A stretch of DNA of 64,000 nt from Tepidiforma thermophila (GTDB taxonomy: Bacteria; Chloroflexota; Dehalococcoidia; Tepidiformales; Tepidiformaceae), in contig NZ_PDJQ01000001.1 of NCBI RefSeq assembly GCF_002563855.1, forward strand, positions 744,001 through 808,000. Reading direction: 5' to 3'. This document shows, one piece after another, positions 16,560 to 25,787 of the stretch. Made by a program: the position numbers and the translations under genes. Within the stretch, counting starts at the first letter, position 1. Each line of letters starts with the position of its first letter. The notes under the pieces are model-generated. The model was given only the letters and a program-made list of their open reading frames with translations. It had not been told where the DNA came from and ran no database searches.

Positions 16560-17819
16560 TCACTCCGATGTCTTCACCACCCCAACGACCACGCCTGACG
16601 TCGCCCTCGCGACCGGCCGCCCTGCCACCGAAACCTCCCCGCCGCCGTAACACCACATCCCCCACGGCAGGTTGAGGCCGACGGCCGGCTCTGCCTGCCC
16701 CGGGCAGGAGACCGCCGGCACCGCCGGCAGCAGCCGTTCGCGCCAGCCCGCAACCACGGCCGCCGGGTCCGCCACCTGCTCGAACTTCCCGGTCGCCGGG
16801 TAGAACAGCCACGTCGCATTGCCTTCCCGCGTCCAGCAGCGGTCCCGGCTGCCCGGCGCACCCTGCAGCGGAGCCCCCCGGAGCAGGACCCCGGCGCCGC
16901 CCGGCTCAAAGATGAACGACACCAGCGCGTAACCATCGAGCCGCGCCCGCCCGGGCTCCCGGCCGCTCACCGGCTCGACGAACACCACCTCCTCCCCGCC
17001 CAGCCCGAGCCCTTCGCAGGCGAGCGACCAGCCCCCGGGGACCGTCGCCAGCATCTGACCACCGGGGTCGACTGCGGCCACCGTCGCCCCGCGCTTCGTC
17101 ACCTCACCGTCGAGCCGCACCGCCGCGAAGACCCCCGGCCCGTCGCGGTGCGCGTACCCCATCACCTCCAGCCCGCCGTCATCCGCGTGCCAGGCGATCG
17201 GTGCAGGCCACGCCCCGAGCGCGCCCCCGAGGATGTCCATCCCCCACCGGCGCAGCACCCGCCCTGTGGCTGCTTCGAGGACGATGAGTTCGCCCCGGTC
17301 ACGGTCCCGCAGGTCGGCGCTCTCCCAGCCCACCGCAAGCAACCGCCCGTCGTGCGAAAGCACCGCCGTCGTCGGCCGCTGCGTCGGTTCGAACCGCAGC
17401 AGCGTCGCCAGCTCCTGACCGTCGAGGCTCCACCGCACCACCCGCCGCTCGCTCACCGTCACCACCTCGCGCCCGGTCGCAAACACCCACTCCGGAAGGA
17501 TGAATTCGTCCGCTGAACCAACCCGGAACGATGCAACGACCCGTCCGCTCGCCGGGTCAATGCTTGCGATTTCCACTACCGGGTAGCTCCGCGTGCCGGT
17601 TTCCGCGCTCCCCACCTCGAGGGCAAGCACGAGCAGGTCTGTCCCCGGCGGCACAACCTGCGGCGGCCCCGGTGACTCGGTTGCCGCCGGCGTCGCGGTT
17701 GGAGCGGGTGTTGCGCTCCTGTCCCCATCCGCGTCGCTGCACGCGCCTGCCAGCGCCAGGCCCGCCAGCGCGGCAGCCAGCGCCAGCGTCCCGCCCCGCA
17801 ATTGTGCTTTCCCGGTCAT
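16560..17819 (-). CDS. Hypothetical lipoprotein with propeller-like repeats
   Basis: This 419-residue protein has a lipoprotein signal ending ALAGLALAGAC, a Thr/Pro linker, and then strands of the WD40/quinoprotein type (VVEIASIDPASGRVVASF, RRVVRWSLDGQELATL, LIVLEAATGRVLRRWG). These suggest a surface-anchored beta-propeller. Several Cys residues in the C-terminal third may form disulfides. ATG at 17819 follows GGAGGG. The function is not recognised. Confidence 0.7.
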   Translation of the reverse strand: MTGKAQLRGGTLALAAALAGLALAGACSDADGDRSATPAPTATPAATESPGPPQVVPPGTDLLVLALEVGSAETGTRSYPVVEIASIDPASGRVVASFRVGSADEFILPEWVFATGREVVTVSERRVVRWSLDGQELATLLRFEPTQRPTTAVLSHDGRLLAVGWESADLRDRDRGELIVLEAATGRVLRRWGMDILGGALGAWPAPIAWHADDGGLEVMGYAHRDGPGVFAAVRLDGEVTKRGATVAAVDPGGQMLATVPGGWSLACEGLGLGGEEVVFVEPVSGREPGRARLDGYALVSFIFEPGGAGVLLRGAPLQGAPGSRDRCWTREGNATWLFYPATGKFEQVADPAAVVAGWRERLLPAVPAVSCPGQAEPAVGLNLPWGMWCYGGGEVSVAGRPVARATSGVVVGVVKTSE

Positions 17820-17927
17820 GCGTTCCCTCCTGCCAACCCTGCACGGTACAACGCCCGCGCCGCCCCGGGTGTTCCCGCCCGGTGCAGGCATCCCCCACCC
17901 CGCTTCCGCCGCGTACTATTCCCCTCC

Positions 17928-19208
17928 GTGGCTGCCGCTGCACCCTCCTCCCGCGTCGAACGCCCCGCCGCGACCGCCGTCCTCGTCGGCATCGCGGCCC
18001 TCGCCCCGATCGCCGTCGACGTCTTCCTCCCCTCGATGCCGGCGATGGCCCGCGAGTTCGAAACGTCCACCGGCACCCTCTCCCTCGCCGTGACCCTGTT
18101 CATCGTCGCCTTCGCCGGCGCCCAGCTCTTCTGGGGCCCCCTCTCCGACCGCGCCGGGCGCCGGCCCGCGCTCCTCGGCGGGCTGGCGCTCTTCGTCGCC
18201 GGGAGCATCCTTTGCCTCGCCGCTACCAGCATCCCCCTGCTGCTCGCCGGCCGCGTCCTCCAGGGCCTCGGCGGCGGCGCCGGGCCCGCAATCGCCAACG
18301 CCGTCGTCATCGATACCTACCGCCGCGAGCGAGCCGTCGGCGTCCTCGCCCTCATCACCCTCTCCATCGCCCTCGCGCCGATGATTGCGCCGGTCTTCGG
18401 CGGCCTTGTCCAGGAGTACGCCACCTGGCGCGTCGTCTTCGTCATCCAGGGCGGCGTCGGGGTCCTGCTCGGCGTCGCGTTCTTCGCGCTCATCCCCGAG
18501 ACGAACCGCGCCCCCGACCCCGCCGCCCTCCGGCCATCCCGGCTGGCCGCCAACTACCGCCGCCTGTTCCGCTCCCGCACCTTCACCACGGCCGCCGTCC
18601 TCATGGGCCTCCTCTTCGCCGGCCAGCTCATCTTCATCTCCACCAGCTCCTTCGTCCTCGTCGACGACCTCGGCGCCAGCCCCGTCGTCTACGGGCTCAG
18701 CTTCGGCTTCGTCTCCTTCGGCATCATGACCGGCGCAACCATCTGCCGCCGCTTCAGCCGCCGGTGGCCGCCGGGGCGCATCGTCTTCGTTGCGGCCGCC
18801 ACGGGCTGGGCCGCCGCCCTCGCCATGGCCGCGCTGGCCGGGCTCGGGTTCGCCAGCCTTCCCGCCACGGTCCTGCCCGCCTTCGTCATCCTCGCCGGCA
18901 ACGGCATGGCCCGCCCTGCGGCCACCGCCACCGCCCTCGCCGACTTCCCCGAGACCGCCGGGCTCGCCTCCGCTGTCCTCGGCTTTACCCAGATGGCGGT
19001 CGCCTCCGGCTGCAGCATCCTCTTCAGCGCCTTCGTCGAACCGGGGCCCGGCACCCTCGCCGGCGGCATGGCCCTCGCCTCTACCGCTGCCTTCGCGCTC
19101 TTCACCCTTGCCCGGCCTCCCGCCTTCAGCCTCCGCCAGCCTGCGCCGGGAACGGGTGCTGCCGCCGCCACAGGTACGCCAGCGCCCCCGTCGCCACGGC
19201 CACATTGA
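17928..19208 (+). CDS. MFS transporter, Bcr/CflA drug-exporter type
   Basis: This 426-residue protein has twelve predicted membrane helices. It shows the drug:H+ antiporter signature of the 12-helix group: DVFLPSMPAMAREF in helix 1, FWGPLSDRAGRRPALLGG between helices 2 and 3 (motif A), RVLQGLGGGAGPAIANAVV in helix 4, and a helix-5 antiporter-like stretch (LSIALAPMIAPVFGG). Bcr/CflA proteins expel bicyclomycin, chloramphenicol or similar compounds; the substrate here is unknown. GTG at 17928 is chosen because helix 1 starts soon after. Its end overlaps the convergent RNA methyltransferase gene by 83 bases. Confidence 0.88.
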   Translation: MAAAAPSSRVERPAATAVLVGIAALAPIAVDVFLPSMPAMAREFETSTGTLSLAVTLFIVAFAGAQLFWGPLSDRAGRRPALLGGLALFVAGSILCLAATSIPLLLAGRVLQGLGGGAGPAIANAVVIDTYRRERAVGVLALITLSIALAPMIAPVFGGLVQEYATWRVVFVIQGGVGVLLGVAFFALIPETNRAPDPAALRPSRLAANYRRLFRSRTFTTAAVLMGLLFAGQLIFISTSSFVLVDDLGASPVVYGLSFGFVSFGIMTGATICRRFSRRWPPGRIVFVAAATGWAAALAMAALAGLGFASLPATVLPAFVILAGNGMARPAATATALADFPETAGLASAVLGFTQMAVASGCSILFSAFVEPGPGTLAGGMALASTAAFALFTLARPPAFSLRQPAPGTGAAAATGTPAPPSPRPH

Positions 19209-19905
19209 GCGACTCCACCCGCGGATCCATCGGCAGCGCCACCCGGAAGTCGCTCTCCCGCAGCAGCAGCTGCCCCACCCCCTCGCCCTCGCTCCCCACG
19301 ATCAGCGCCGTCCGCCCCGGCCAGTCGAATTCCGTCGCTGCGGCGCTCCCCTCGCCCGCATCCGCCGCAACCACCCAGTAGTTCGCCTCTTTCAGCGTCC
19401 GCACGGCCATCGCGAGGTTCTGGGGCGCCGCAACCGGCGCGACGAAGCTCAGCCCCGCGCTCGCCCGGTGCACCCCCGGCGTGATCAGCGCGCCCCGCCG
19501 CAGCGGCAGCACCACCGCATCGACCCCGACCGCCACCGCCGTCCGCAGGATCGCCCCAACGTTCTGCGGGTCGGTCACCCGGTCGAGCAGCAGCACCAGC
19601 GACCGCTGCCCGGCCTTTCGGGCCGCCGCCTTCAGGTCGACCGGCTCCACCGGCCGCACCCGCGCGAGGATCCCCTGGTGCACCCCGTCGCCGGTCAGCT
19701 CATCGAGCCGCCGCGCCTCCACCCCCTCCACCCGCAGGCCTGCCTCCCGCGCCGCCTCCGCCAGCGCCAGCACCCGCTCGTTCGAGGTCTCCCGGTAGTA
19801 GAGCACCGACTTTGCGTGCCCCGTCGCGAGCGCCATCGCCACGGGGTTGATGCCGAAGGCGATATCGTCCGGCGTGCTGTTCGGCTTGGGGCGGAGGCGC
19901 GCCAT
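19126..19905 (-). CDS. TrmH/SpoU-family 23S rRNA 2'-O-methyltransferase (RlmB-like)
   Basis: This 259-residue SPOUT enzyme methylates a ribose 2'-OH in RNA using SAM. An N-terminal substrate-binding domain (FGINPVAMAL) is followed by the three SpoU motifs: LLDRVTDPQNVGAILRTA, ALIVGSEGEGV and ALPMDPRVESLNVAVATGAL, which form the knotted SAM site. The arrangement matches RlmB, which modifies G2251 in 23S rRNA, though other TrmH members look alike. It is divergent from mtaB. Confidence 0.88.
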   Translation of the reverse strand: MARLRPKPNSTPDDIAFGINPVAMALATGHAKSVLYYRETSNERVLALAEAAREAGLRVEGVEARRLDELTGDGVHQGILARVRPVEPVDLKAAARKAGQRSLVLLLDRVTDPQNVGAILRTAVAVGVDAVVLPLRRGALITPGVHRASAGLSFVAPVAAPQNLAMAVRTLKEANYWVVAADAGEGSAAATEFDWPGRTALIVGSEGEGVGQLLLRESDFRVALPMDPRVESLNVAVATGALAYLWRRQHPFPAQAGGG

Positions 19906-19970
19906 GCACGGAGTTTCGCACGCCCGCCCCGGAGGCGCGCCGCTGCTCCCATGCCGTACCCTGTTTCGTG

Positions 19971-21263
19971 ATGGCTTCCCGAACCGGCCGCCCCGTCGCC
20001 GCTGTCCTCACGCTCGGCTGCAAGCTCAACCTCGCCGACTCCGGCGAGATCGCGGCCGGGCTGCGCCGCGCCGGCTTCGACGTCGTCGACCAGGTCTGCG
20101 AGGCCGACGCCTACGTCATCAACACCTGCTCAGTCACCCACGTCGCGGACGCAAAGTCGCGCAAGCTGATCCGGTCGATGCGCCGGCTCGCGCCACAGGC
20201 CCGCGTCGCCGTCACCGGCTGCTATCCCCAATCGGCCGGGTTCGACGCCGTGCGTGAACTCGGCGCCGACTTCGTGGCCGGCACCCGCGACGCCGACAAG
20301 GCCGAGCTCGTCCGCTTCCTCGCCGACGGCGCCGCTGCCCCGGCCGCGCCGGGCGAATCCCCGCCGGCTCCGCTCGCGCCCGGGCTGACCCGCGCCTTCG
20401 TCAAGGCCCAGGAGGGCTGCAACGACGTCTGCGCCTTCTGCATCGTGCCCCGGACCCGCGGCCGCGAGGAGAGCCGCCCGGTTGAGGCCGTCGCCGCCGA
20501 GGTCCAGCGCGCCGTCGAGGCCGGCGCCCGCGAAGTGGTCATCACCGGCACCCAGCTCGGCGCCTGGGGCCGCGACCTCGACCCGCCCCTCCGCCCGCAC
20601 CACCTCATCTCCGGCATCCTCGAACGCACCGAAGTCCTCCGCCTCCGCTTCAGCTCGCTCCAGCCCCAGGACATCACCCCCGAGTTGCTCGCCCTCTGGC
20701 AGGACCCTCGCCTCATGCCCCACTTCCACCTCGCCCTCCAGTCCGGCTCCGAAACGATCCTCGCCGCCATGCGCCGCCGCTACACCGCCGCCGAATTCCT
20801 CCGGGCCGCCGAGCGGATTCGCGCTGTCGTCCCGGGCGTCGCCATCACCACCGACGTCATCGCCGGCTTCCCGGGGGAAACCGAGGCCGACTTCGCCGCC
20901 ACCCTCGACCTCTGCCGCGAGGTCGGCTTCGCCCGCATCCACGCCTTCCCCTACTCGCCGCGCAGCCGCACCGCCGCCGCCCGGATGCCGGGCCAGCTCC
21001 CGCCCGAGGTGAAGAAGGAGCGGATGGCCCGCCTCCTCGCCCTCGCCGAAGAGCTCTCCCTCGCCTTCCGCCGCGCCCACCGCGGCACCGTCCGCCCCGT
21101 CCTCTGGGAGGAGGAAAAAGAGGGCGGCTGGTTCGGCCACACCGACAATTACATCCCCGTCTACGCGGCCGGGGCCAACCTCCGCAACCGCGTGACGCCC
21201 GTTCACCTGGGCGAGGTGTACCATGACGGCGTCCGGGGAACCCTCCCCGCGGAGGCACCGTGA
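19971..21263 (+). CDS. mtaB: tRNA t6A37 methylthiotransferase MtaB
   Basis: This 430-residue radical-SAM enzyme adds a methylthio group to N6-threonylcarbamoyladenosine at tRNA position 37. The N-terminal UPF0004 domain opens with AAVLTLGCKLNLADS and holds the auxiliary-cluster Cys residues (LGC, INTCSVTHVAD, VTGCYPQ). The radical-SAM cluster ligands are Cys150, Cys154 and Cys157 (CNDVCAFC). The Gly-rich FPGETEADF follows, and a TRAM-like domain ends the protein. ATG at 19971 is used; the GTG three bases before it is equally possible. The next gene overlaps its stop by four bases. Confidence 0.9.
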   Translation: MASRTGRPVAAVLTLGCKLNLADSGEIAAGLRRAGFDVVDQVCEADAYVINTCSVTHVADAKSRKLIRSMRRLAPQARVAVTGCYPQSAGFDAVRELGADFVAGTRDADKAELVRFLADGAAAPAAPGESPPAPLAPGLTRAFVKAQEGCNDVCAFCIVPRTRGREESRPVEAVAAEVQRAVEAGAREVVITGTQLGAWGRDLDPPLRPHHLISGILERTEVLRLRFSSLQPQDITPELLALWQDPRLMPHFHLALQSGSETILAAMRRRYTAAEFLRAAERIRAVVPGVAITTDVIAGFPGETEADFAATLDLCREVGFARIHAFPYSPRSRTAAARMPGQLPPEVKKERMARLLALAEELSLAFRRAHRGTVRPVLWEEEKEGGWFGHTDNYIPVYAAGANLRNRVTPVHLGEVYHDGVRGTLPAEAP

Positions 21264-22519
21264 ACGCCCTGCGCCGCATCCTCCTCGCCCTCTACAGCAT
21301 CCTCCTCCTCGCCGCCTGCGGCGGGCTCTTCGCCCTCGCCTGGAACCAGGACAAGAAGCTCGACATCCAGGTCCGCTCCTTCAACCTCCAGGCCTTCATC
21401 GTCTCCAGCGATACCGCCCGCATCGTCTTCGCCGTCATCGTCGGCGCCGTCGCGCTGCTCGGCTTCCTCTCGCTCCTGGCCGCCGTTTGGCGCAGCGGCC
21501 CGGCCCGCTCCCGCGGCGTCCTCAGCCTCCGCCAGGAGGACGGCGGCACCGTCGAGGTCTCTGCCCAGACCCTCGAGGCGCTCCTCCGCGATGCCCTCCA
21601 GGCCCTGCCCGAAATCCGCCGCGCCGAACCGCGCGTCGACGTCCGCGCCGGCGCCGTCGACTGCCATATCGACGCCACCATCGAAGGCAGCGTCAGCATC
21701 GCTGCCGCCACGAAGCTCATGGTCGACGCCGTCCACGCCGTCCTCCGCGAGCAGGTCGGCGTCACGAACGTCCGCCGCCCGGCGATCCGCATCACCTACG
21801 ACGAACTGGCGGCGCGCCCGGCCGGGTTCGCACCGCAGCGCCCGGCCTACCCGCCGGCCTCGCCGCCGCCCGGCCCCGCCGCCCCGCCGGCCCCATCTTC
21901 CCGGCCGCCCGCGGCGTCGACGAGCCCGAGCAGCCTCCATCTGGAGCCCGGGACGATGGCTGACCAGCGCGCATCCCGGCCCCCGGCCGCACACGAGCTC
22001 CCGTGGGTGCTCGAGGCGCTCCTCTTCGTCGCCGATGAGCCGCAGCCCCTCGGCGCGCTCGCCCGCGCCGCCGGCGTCAGCGAAGCCGCCGCCCGCCGCG
22101 CCCTCGCCCAGCTCGCCGCCGACTACCAGGCTCGCGGCCTCCGCCTCATCGAAGACGGCCAGAAGTACCAGCTCGGCGCGGCCCCCGAGTACGCCCCTTA
22201 CATCGAACAGCTCCTCGGCGGCGGCCCCGGGCAGCGCCTCAGCCGCGCCGCCCTCGAAACGCTCACCATCATCGCCTACCGCCAGCCCTGCACCCGCGCT
22301 GAGATCGAAGCGATCCGCGGCGTCAACAGCGACCGCCACGTCGCCATCCTCGAGCAGCGCGGCCTCATCGAGCAGGCCGGCGTCGGCGACGGCCCCGGCC
22401 GCCCGAAGCTCTACCGCACCACCATCCGCTTCCTCGAGCACTTCGGCATCAGCAGCCCGAAGGAGCTCCCCCCGCTCCCCGAGGTGCCCGAGGAGGAGGT
22501 CGTGCAGGCCGAAATCTAA
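21260..22519 (+). CDS. scpB: AmaP/Asp23-like membrane domain fused to ScpB (condensin subunit)
   Basis: One uninterrupted 419-codon frame. Residues 1-80 hold two membrane helices (RILLALYSILLLAACGGLF and ARIVFAVIVGAVALLGFLSLL), and 85-190 form an Asp23/AmaP-like domain (GTVEVSAQTLEALLRDAL, VRRPAIRITYDEL). A Pro/Ala/Ser linker runs to about 232. From Met233 the sequence is ScpB: LPWVLEALLFVADEPQPLG, then LETLTIIAYRQPCTRAEIEAIRGV. That ATG (21956) has GGAGC upstream, so ScpB may also start internally. ScpB works with Smc and ScpA in chromosome segregation; scpA is not in the window. Confidence 0.85.
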   Translation: MNALRRILLALYSILLLAACGGLFALAWNQDKKLDIQVRSFNLQAFIVSSDTARIVFAVIVGAVALLGFLSLLAAVWRSGPARSRGVLSLRQEDGGTVEVSAQTLEALLRDALQALPEIRRAEPRVDVRAGAVDCHIDATIEGSVSIAAATKLMVDAVHAVLREQVGVTNVRRPAIRITYDELAARPAGFAPQRPAYPPASPPPGPAAPPAPSSRPPAASTSPSSLHLEPGTMADQRASRPPAAHELPWVLEALLFVADEPQPLGALARAAGVSEAAARRALAQLAADYQARGLRLIEDGQKYQLGAAPEYAPYIEQLLGGGPGQRLSRAALETLTIIAYRQPCTRAEIEAIRGVNSDRHVAILEQRGLIEQAGVGDGPGRPKLYRTTIRFLEHFGISSPKELPPLPEVPEEEVVQAEI

Positions 22520-22622
22520 CCCGCCTGCCCGGCCCGCATGGTACGGTAGAACAAGCAAAGTATCGCTGCCCGGCCCCGCAGGGCAGCAGCGGGCGCCCCC
22601 GGCCCCGCGAAAGGTCCCTCCC

Positions 22623-22868
22623 CTGCATCTCTATCTCGGCAACCTCAGCTACCTCACCACGGCCGAGGAGCTGGCCTCCCTCCTCGCCCCCTTCGGCCCC
22701 GTCGCCGCGCCGTACCTCGTCCTCGACCCTGCCACCGGCCTCTCCCGCGGCTACGCCCTCGCCGAATTCGATGACCCGGCCGCCGCCGCAGCTGCCGCCG
22801 CGGCCCTCAACGGCAGCTTCCTTCACGGGCGGGTGCTCATCGTCCGGCCCGCCGAAACCGGCGAATAG
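22623..22868 (+). CDS. RRM-type RNA-binding protein, probable CTG start
   Basis: This 81-residue protein is a single RNA recognition motif. RNP2 is LYLGNLSYL at the very N-terminus and RNP1 is SRGYALAEF, with the usual helix EELASLLAPFGPV and a final LHGRVLIVRPAE. The protein resembles the cyanobacterial-type short RNA-binding proteins. No ATG, GTG or TTG lies in frame in a suitable place; CTG at 22623, seven bases after AAAGGT, fits the family start. It lies about 100 bases after scpB. Confidence 0.72.
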   Translation: MHLYLGNLSYLTTAEELASLLAPFGPVAAPYLVLDPATGLSRGYALAEFDDPAAAAAAAAALNGSFLHGRVLIVRPAETGE

Positions 22869-22908
22869 CCGCACCCCCTCGGCCCGCGAACCCTGCTACC
22901 CTCTCCCT

Positions 22909-23655
22909 GTGGAACTTCGCGTCGCCCACCTCTACCCCGAGGTCATGAACCTCTACGGCGACCGCGGCAACGCCATCGCCCTCCGCGCCCGCTGCCAGCG
23001 GCGCGGCATCGCCTGCACCATCCTCCCCGTCAACGTCGGCGACCCGCTCGACCCCGCCGAGGTTGACATCGTCCTCGTCGGCGGCGGGCAGGACCGCGAG
23101 CAGCGGCGCATCGCCCCCGACCTCCTCCGGCGCGGCCCCGCCCTCCGCGAAGCGGTCGATGCGGGCCTCCCCGTGCTCGCCGTCTGCGGCGGCTACCAGC
23201 TCTTCGGCCACCGCTACGTCGACCACGACGGCAGCGTCATCCCCGGCATCGGCGTCTTCGACGCCGAAACACGCCACCCCGGCCCCGTCGCCGACCGCTG
23301 CATCGGCGACATCGTCGTCGAAACCCCGTTCGGCGAAATCGTCGGCTTCGAAAACCACGGCGGCCGCACCTACCTTGCCCCCGGGCAGGAGCCCCTCGGC
23401 ACCGTCCGCCTCGGCCGCGGCAACAACGCCGAAGACCGCACCGAAGGCGCCCGCCGGGAGAACGCGATCGGCACCTACCTCCACGGCAGCGTCCTCCCGA
23501 AGAATCCCGCCCTCGCCGATGCGCTCATCCTCGCCGCCCTCCGCCGCCGCTACGGCCCCTCGGTCGAACTCCCCCCGCTCGACGATGCCGCCGAACGCCG
23601 CGCCCACGACGCCGCCCTCCGCACTGCCCTCGCCCGCGCCCGCCGCCCCGCCTGA
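22909..23655 (+). CDS. gatD: Class I glutamine amidotransferase, GatD-like (lipid II isoglutaminyl synthase subunit)
   Basis: This 248-residue CobB/CobQ-type amidotransferase supplies ammonia from glutamine. The nucleophile is Cys93 (LAVCGGYQLFG) and the His is 192 (TYLHGSVLPKNP), followed by a C-terminal acidic helix. The N-terminus LRVAHLYPEVMNLYGDRGN is characteristic of GatD, partner of the Mur-ligase-like MurT, which amidates D-Glu in peptidoglycan lipid II. MurT is not next to it, so the pair must be split or the gene has another partner. GTG at 22909 is chosen. Confidence 0.82.
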   Translation: MELRVAHLYPEVMNLYGDRGNAIALRARCQRRGIACTILPVNVGDPLDPAEVDIVLVGGGQDREQRRIAPDLLRRGPALREAVDAGLPVLAVCGGYQLFGHRYVDHDGSVIPGIGVFDAETRHPGPVADRCIGDIVVETPFGEIVGFENHGGRTYLAPGQEPLGTVRLGRGNNAEDRTEGARRENAIGTYLHGSVLPKNPALADALILAALRRRYGPSVELPPLDDAAERRAHDAALRTALARARRPA

Positions 23656-23736
23656 ACCGCCGCTTTCCCCCGGTCCCCCGGCCTGCGCCGGCGAACTATC
23701 GCGTCGGGCCCCGCGGCGCTACCCTTTCCCCCAGCT

Positions 23737-24687
23737 ATGGGCGCTATCTCCACCCTCTTCCTCGCCATCACCATCGATATCAACCCGGTCATGGCCGAAT
23801 TCGGGCCCTTCACCCTCACCTGGCACGGGCTCTTCACCGCACTCGGCATCCTCGCCGGCGTCACCCTCTCCGTCTGGCTCGCGAAGCGCGACGGCATCCC
23901 CGTCGAAGTCGCCCAGGAGATCGCCCTCGTCGGCGTCCCCTGCGCCATCGTCGGCGCCCGCCTCTTCTACGTCGTGGAGCACTGGGACCGCTTCCAAAAC
24001 GACCTCCCGAGCATCGTCTTCGGCATCACCGAAGGCGGCATCACCCTCTATGGCGGCCTCCTCGGCGGGGTCCTCGGCGGCCTCATCTACGCCATCTGGC
24101 ACAAGTGGCCCATCGGTATCGGCCTCGATGCCGCAGCCCCCGGCATGATCCTCGGCCAGGGCATCGGCCGCATCGGCGACCTCATCAACGGCGAGCACAT
24201 CGCAAAGCGCACCGACCTCCCCTGGGGCGTCAAGTACCTCCACCCCGATAGCCCCCAGTACCAGTACAACCTCCTTAACCAGGACCCGGAGAACCCCCTC
24301 CGCCCCCTCGACACCTACGCCGTCCACCCTGTCGCCGGCGGCTACGAACTGATCGGCGACTTCATCATCCTCGGCATCCTCCTCTTCGTCTGCTACCGCT
24401 ACATCAAAGTCCCCGGCTGGGTCTTCTGCTCCTACGTCGCCATGTACGGCATCATGCGCTTCTTCCTCTCCTACTTCCGCATCGATGAGCAGACCTTCGC
24501 CGGCGTCCCCGTACCCCAGCTGACCGCGGCCGTTACCCTCGGCATCGCCGTCATCGCCGCCGGCATCCTCTACAAAAAGCCCGGCCCCATCACCCCCGAG
24601 TACGCCCTCCGCGTCTGGGGCCGCCTCCCCGACGACATCGCCCCGCCGAAGGACGGCGCCGCCGAAGCCGAACCGACCCGGGCCTGA
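23737..24687 (+). CDS. lgt: Prolipoprotein diacylglyceryl transferase
   Basis: This 316-residue integral membrane enzyme transfers diacylglycerol from phosphatidylglycerol to the lipobox Cys of prelipoproteins. It has seven or so hydrophobic segments and the signature GQGIGRIGDLINGEH (140-154) containing the key Arg and Asn. The N-terminal LTWHGLFTALGILAG and the C-terminal YGIMRFFLSYFR, where His/Arg residues take part in catalysis, are also family-typical. An Asp/Glu/Pro-rich tail closes it. The window has several lipoproteins that would use it. It is followed one base later by the glutaredoxin-like gene. Confidence 0.93.
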   Translation: MGAISTLFLAITIDINPVMAEFGPFTLTWHGLFTALGILAGVTLSVWLAKRDGIPVEVAQEIALVGVPCAIVGARLFYVVEHWDRFQNDLPSIVFGITEGGITLYGGLLGGVLGGLIYAIWHKWPIGIGLDAAAPGMILGQGIGRIGDLINGEHIAKRTDLPWGVKYLHPDSPQYQYNLLNQDPENPLRPLDTYAVHPVAGGYELIGDFIILGILLFVCYRYIKVPGWVFCSYVAMYGIMRFFLSYFRIDEQTFAGVPVPQLTAAVTLGIAVIAAGILYKKPGPITPEYALRVWGRLPDDIAPPKDGAAEAEPTRA

Positions 24688-24688
24688 G

Positions 24689-24949
24689 ATGCCCCGTCCC
24701 CTCGCGGTCACCCTCTACCGCGCAAAAGGCTGCGGCCTCTGCGACCGTGCCGAAGCCCTCCTCGCCCGCCTCGCCCGCGACCTCCCGATCGCCGTCAGCG
24801 CCGTCGACATCGCCGGCGACCCCGCCCTCGAAGCCCGCTACTTCCTCGAGATCCCCGTCATCGAAGCCGGCGGCCGCATCATCGCCCGGGCGCCCATCGC
24901 CGAGGCGGCCCTCCGCGCCGAGCTGGAGGCGCTCCTCGCCGCCCCCTGA
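24689..24949 (+). CDS. Glutaredoxin-like protein (DUF836 type)
   Basis: This 86-residue thioredoxin-fold protein has a redox CGLC motif (Cys15, Cys18) after the first strand (VTLYRAKGCGLCDRAEALLARL), and the conserved cis-Pro in YFLEIPVIEAGG. It is the short glutaredoxin-like DUF836 form that ends soon after the last helix. Its physiological partner is unknown. It starts one base after lgt, so it is co-transcribed with it. Confidence 0.82.
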   Translation: MPRPLAVTLYRAKGCGLCDRAEALLARLARDLPIAVSAVDIAGDPALEARYFLEIPVIEAGGRIIARAPIAEAALRAELEALLAAP

Positions 24950-25025
24950 CCCCGGCCGCCAGCCCGCCCGGTCGACACCCCGCCCCCGCCCTGCCACCAT
25001 GGAGCCACCATCCCGGGGTGCACCC

Positions 25026-25784
25026 ATGGCCGGCAACGTCCAGGACCAGTTCGGGCCCGCTGCCCGCGCCTACGCCGTCTTCTCCTACCACGCCGCCGGC
25101 CCCGACCTCCCCGTCATCGTCGAGGCCGCCGGGCTCACCGGTGCCGAGGCCGTGCTCGATCTCGGCACTGGCGCTGGTCACACCGCCATGGCGTGCGCCC
25201 GCCACGCCGCGGCCGTCGTCGCCCTCGATATCACCCCCGAGATGCTCGCCACCGCCGCTGAACTCGCCGCCAGCCGCCGCATCGACAACATCACCTTCGA
25301 ACTCGGCGACGCCGCCCGCCTCCCCTTCCCCGGTGCCGCCTTCGACGTCGTGACCTGCCGTGTGGCCGCGCACCACTTCCCCGACCTCCCCCGCGTCATC
25401 CGCGAAGCGTGGCGCGTGCTCCGCCCCGGGGGCCGGTTCGTCATCGCCGATACCATCGCGCCCGAAGACGCCGCCGCCGATACCTTCCTCAACACGATCG
25501 AGTTCCTCCGCGACCCCTCCCACGTGCGCGACTGCCGCGGCTCTGAGTGGATTCGCCTCCTCCAGACCGCCGGCTTCGAGGCAGAGATGGTCTTCCGGAT
25601 GGTCCTCGCCCTCGACGGTGCCGACTGGGTCGCACGCCAGCGCACCCCGGCCGAGAAAGTCGGCATCATCCGCCGCCTCCTCGCCGAGGCGCCGCCCGCC
25701 ATCCGCGCCCAGTTCGACATCCGCGATGACCCGTGGGGCTTCTCCCAGCCAATCGCCGTCATCCGCGCCCTCCGTCCCGCCTGA
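25026..25784 (+). CDS. SAM-dependent methyltransferase (UbiE/class I)
   Basis: This 252-residue class I methyltransferase begins VQDQFGPAARAYAVFSYHAAG, the entry typical of UbiE/COQ5-like enzymes. SAM motif I is VLDLGTGAGHTAMACARH, the acidic residue ending strand 2 is in VVALDITPEML, and motif II follows as FDVVTCRVAAHHFPDL. The last motif is LRPGGRFVIADTIAPED. ATG at 25026 is used; ATG at 24999 is possible. The methyl acceptor is unknown. Confidence 0.85.
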   Translation: MAGNVQDQFGPAARAYAVFSYHAAGPDLPVIVEAAGLTGAEAVLDLGTGAGHTAMACARHAAAVVALDITPEMLATAAELAASRRIDNITFELGDAARLPFPGAAFDVVTCRVAAHHFPDLPRVIREAWRVLRPGGRFVIADTIAPEDAAADTFLNTIEFLRDPSHVRDCRGSEWIRLLQTAGFEAEMVFRMVLALDGADWVARQRTPAEKVGIIRRLLAEAPPAIRAQFDIRDDPWGFSQPIAVIRALRPA

Positions 25785-25787
25785 GCC

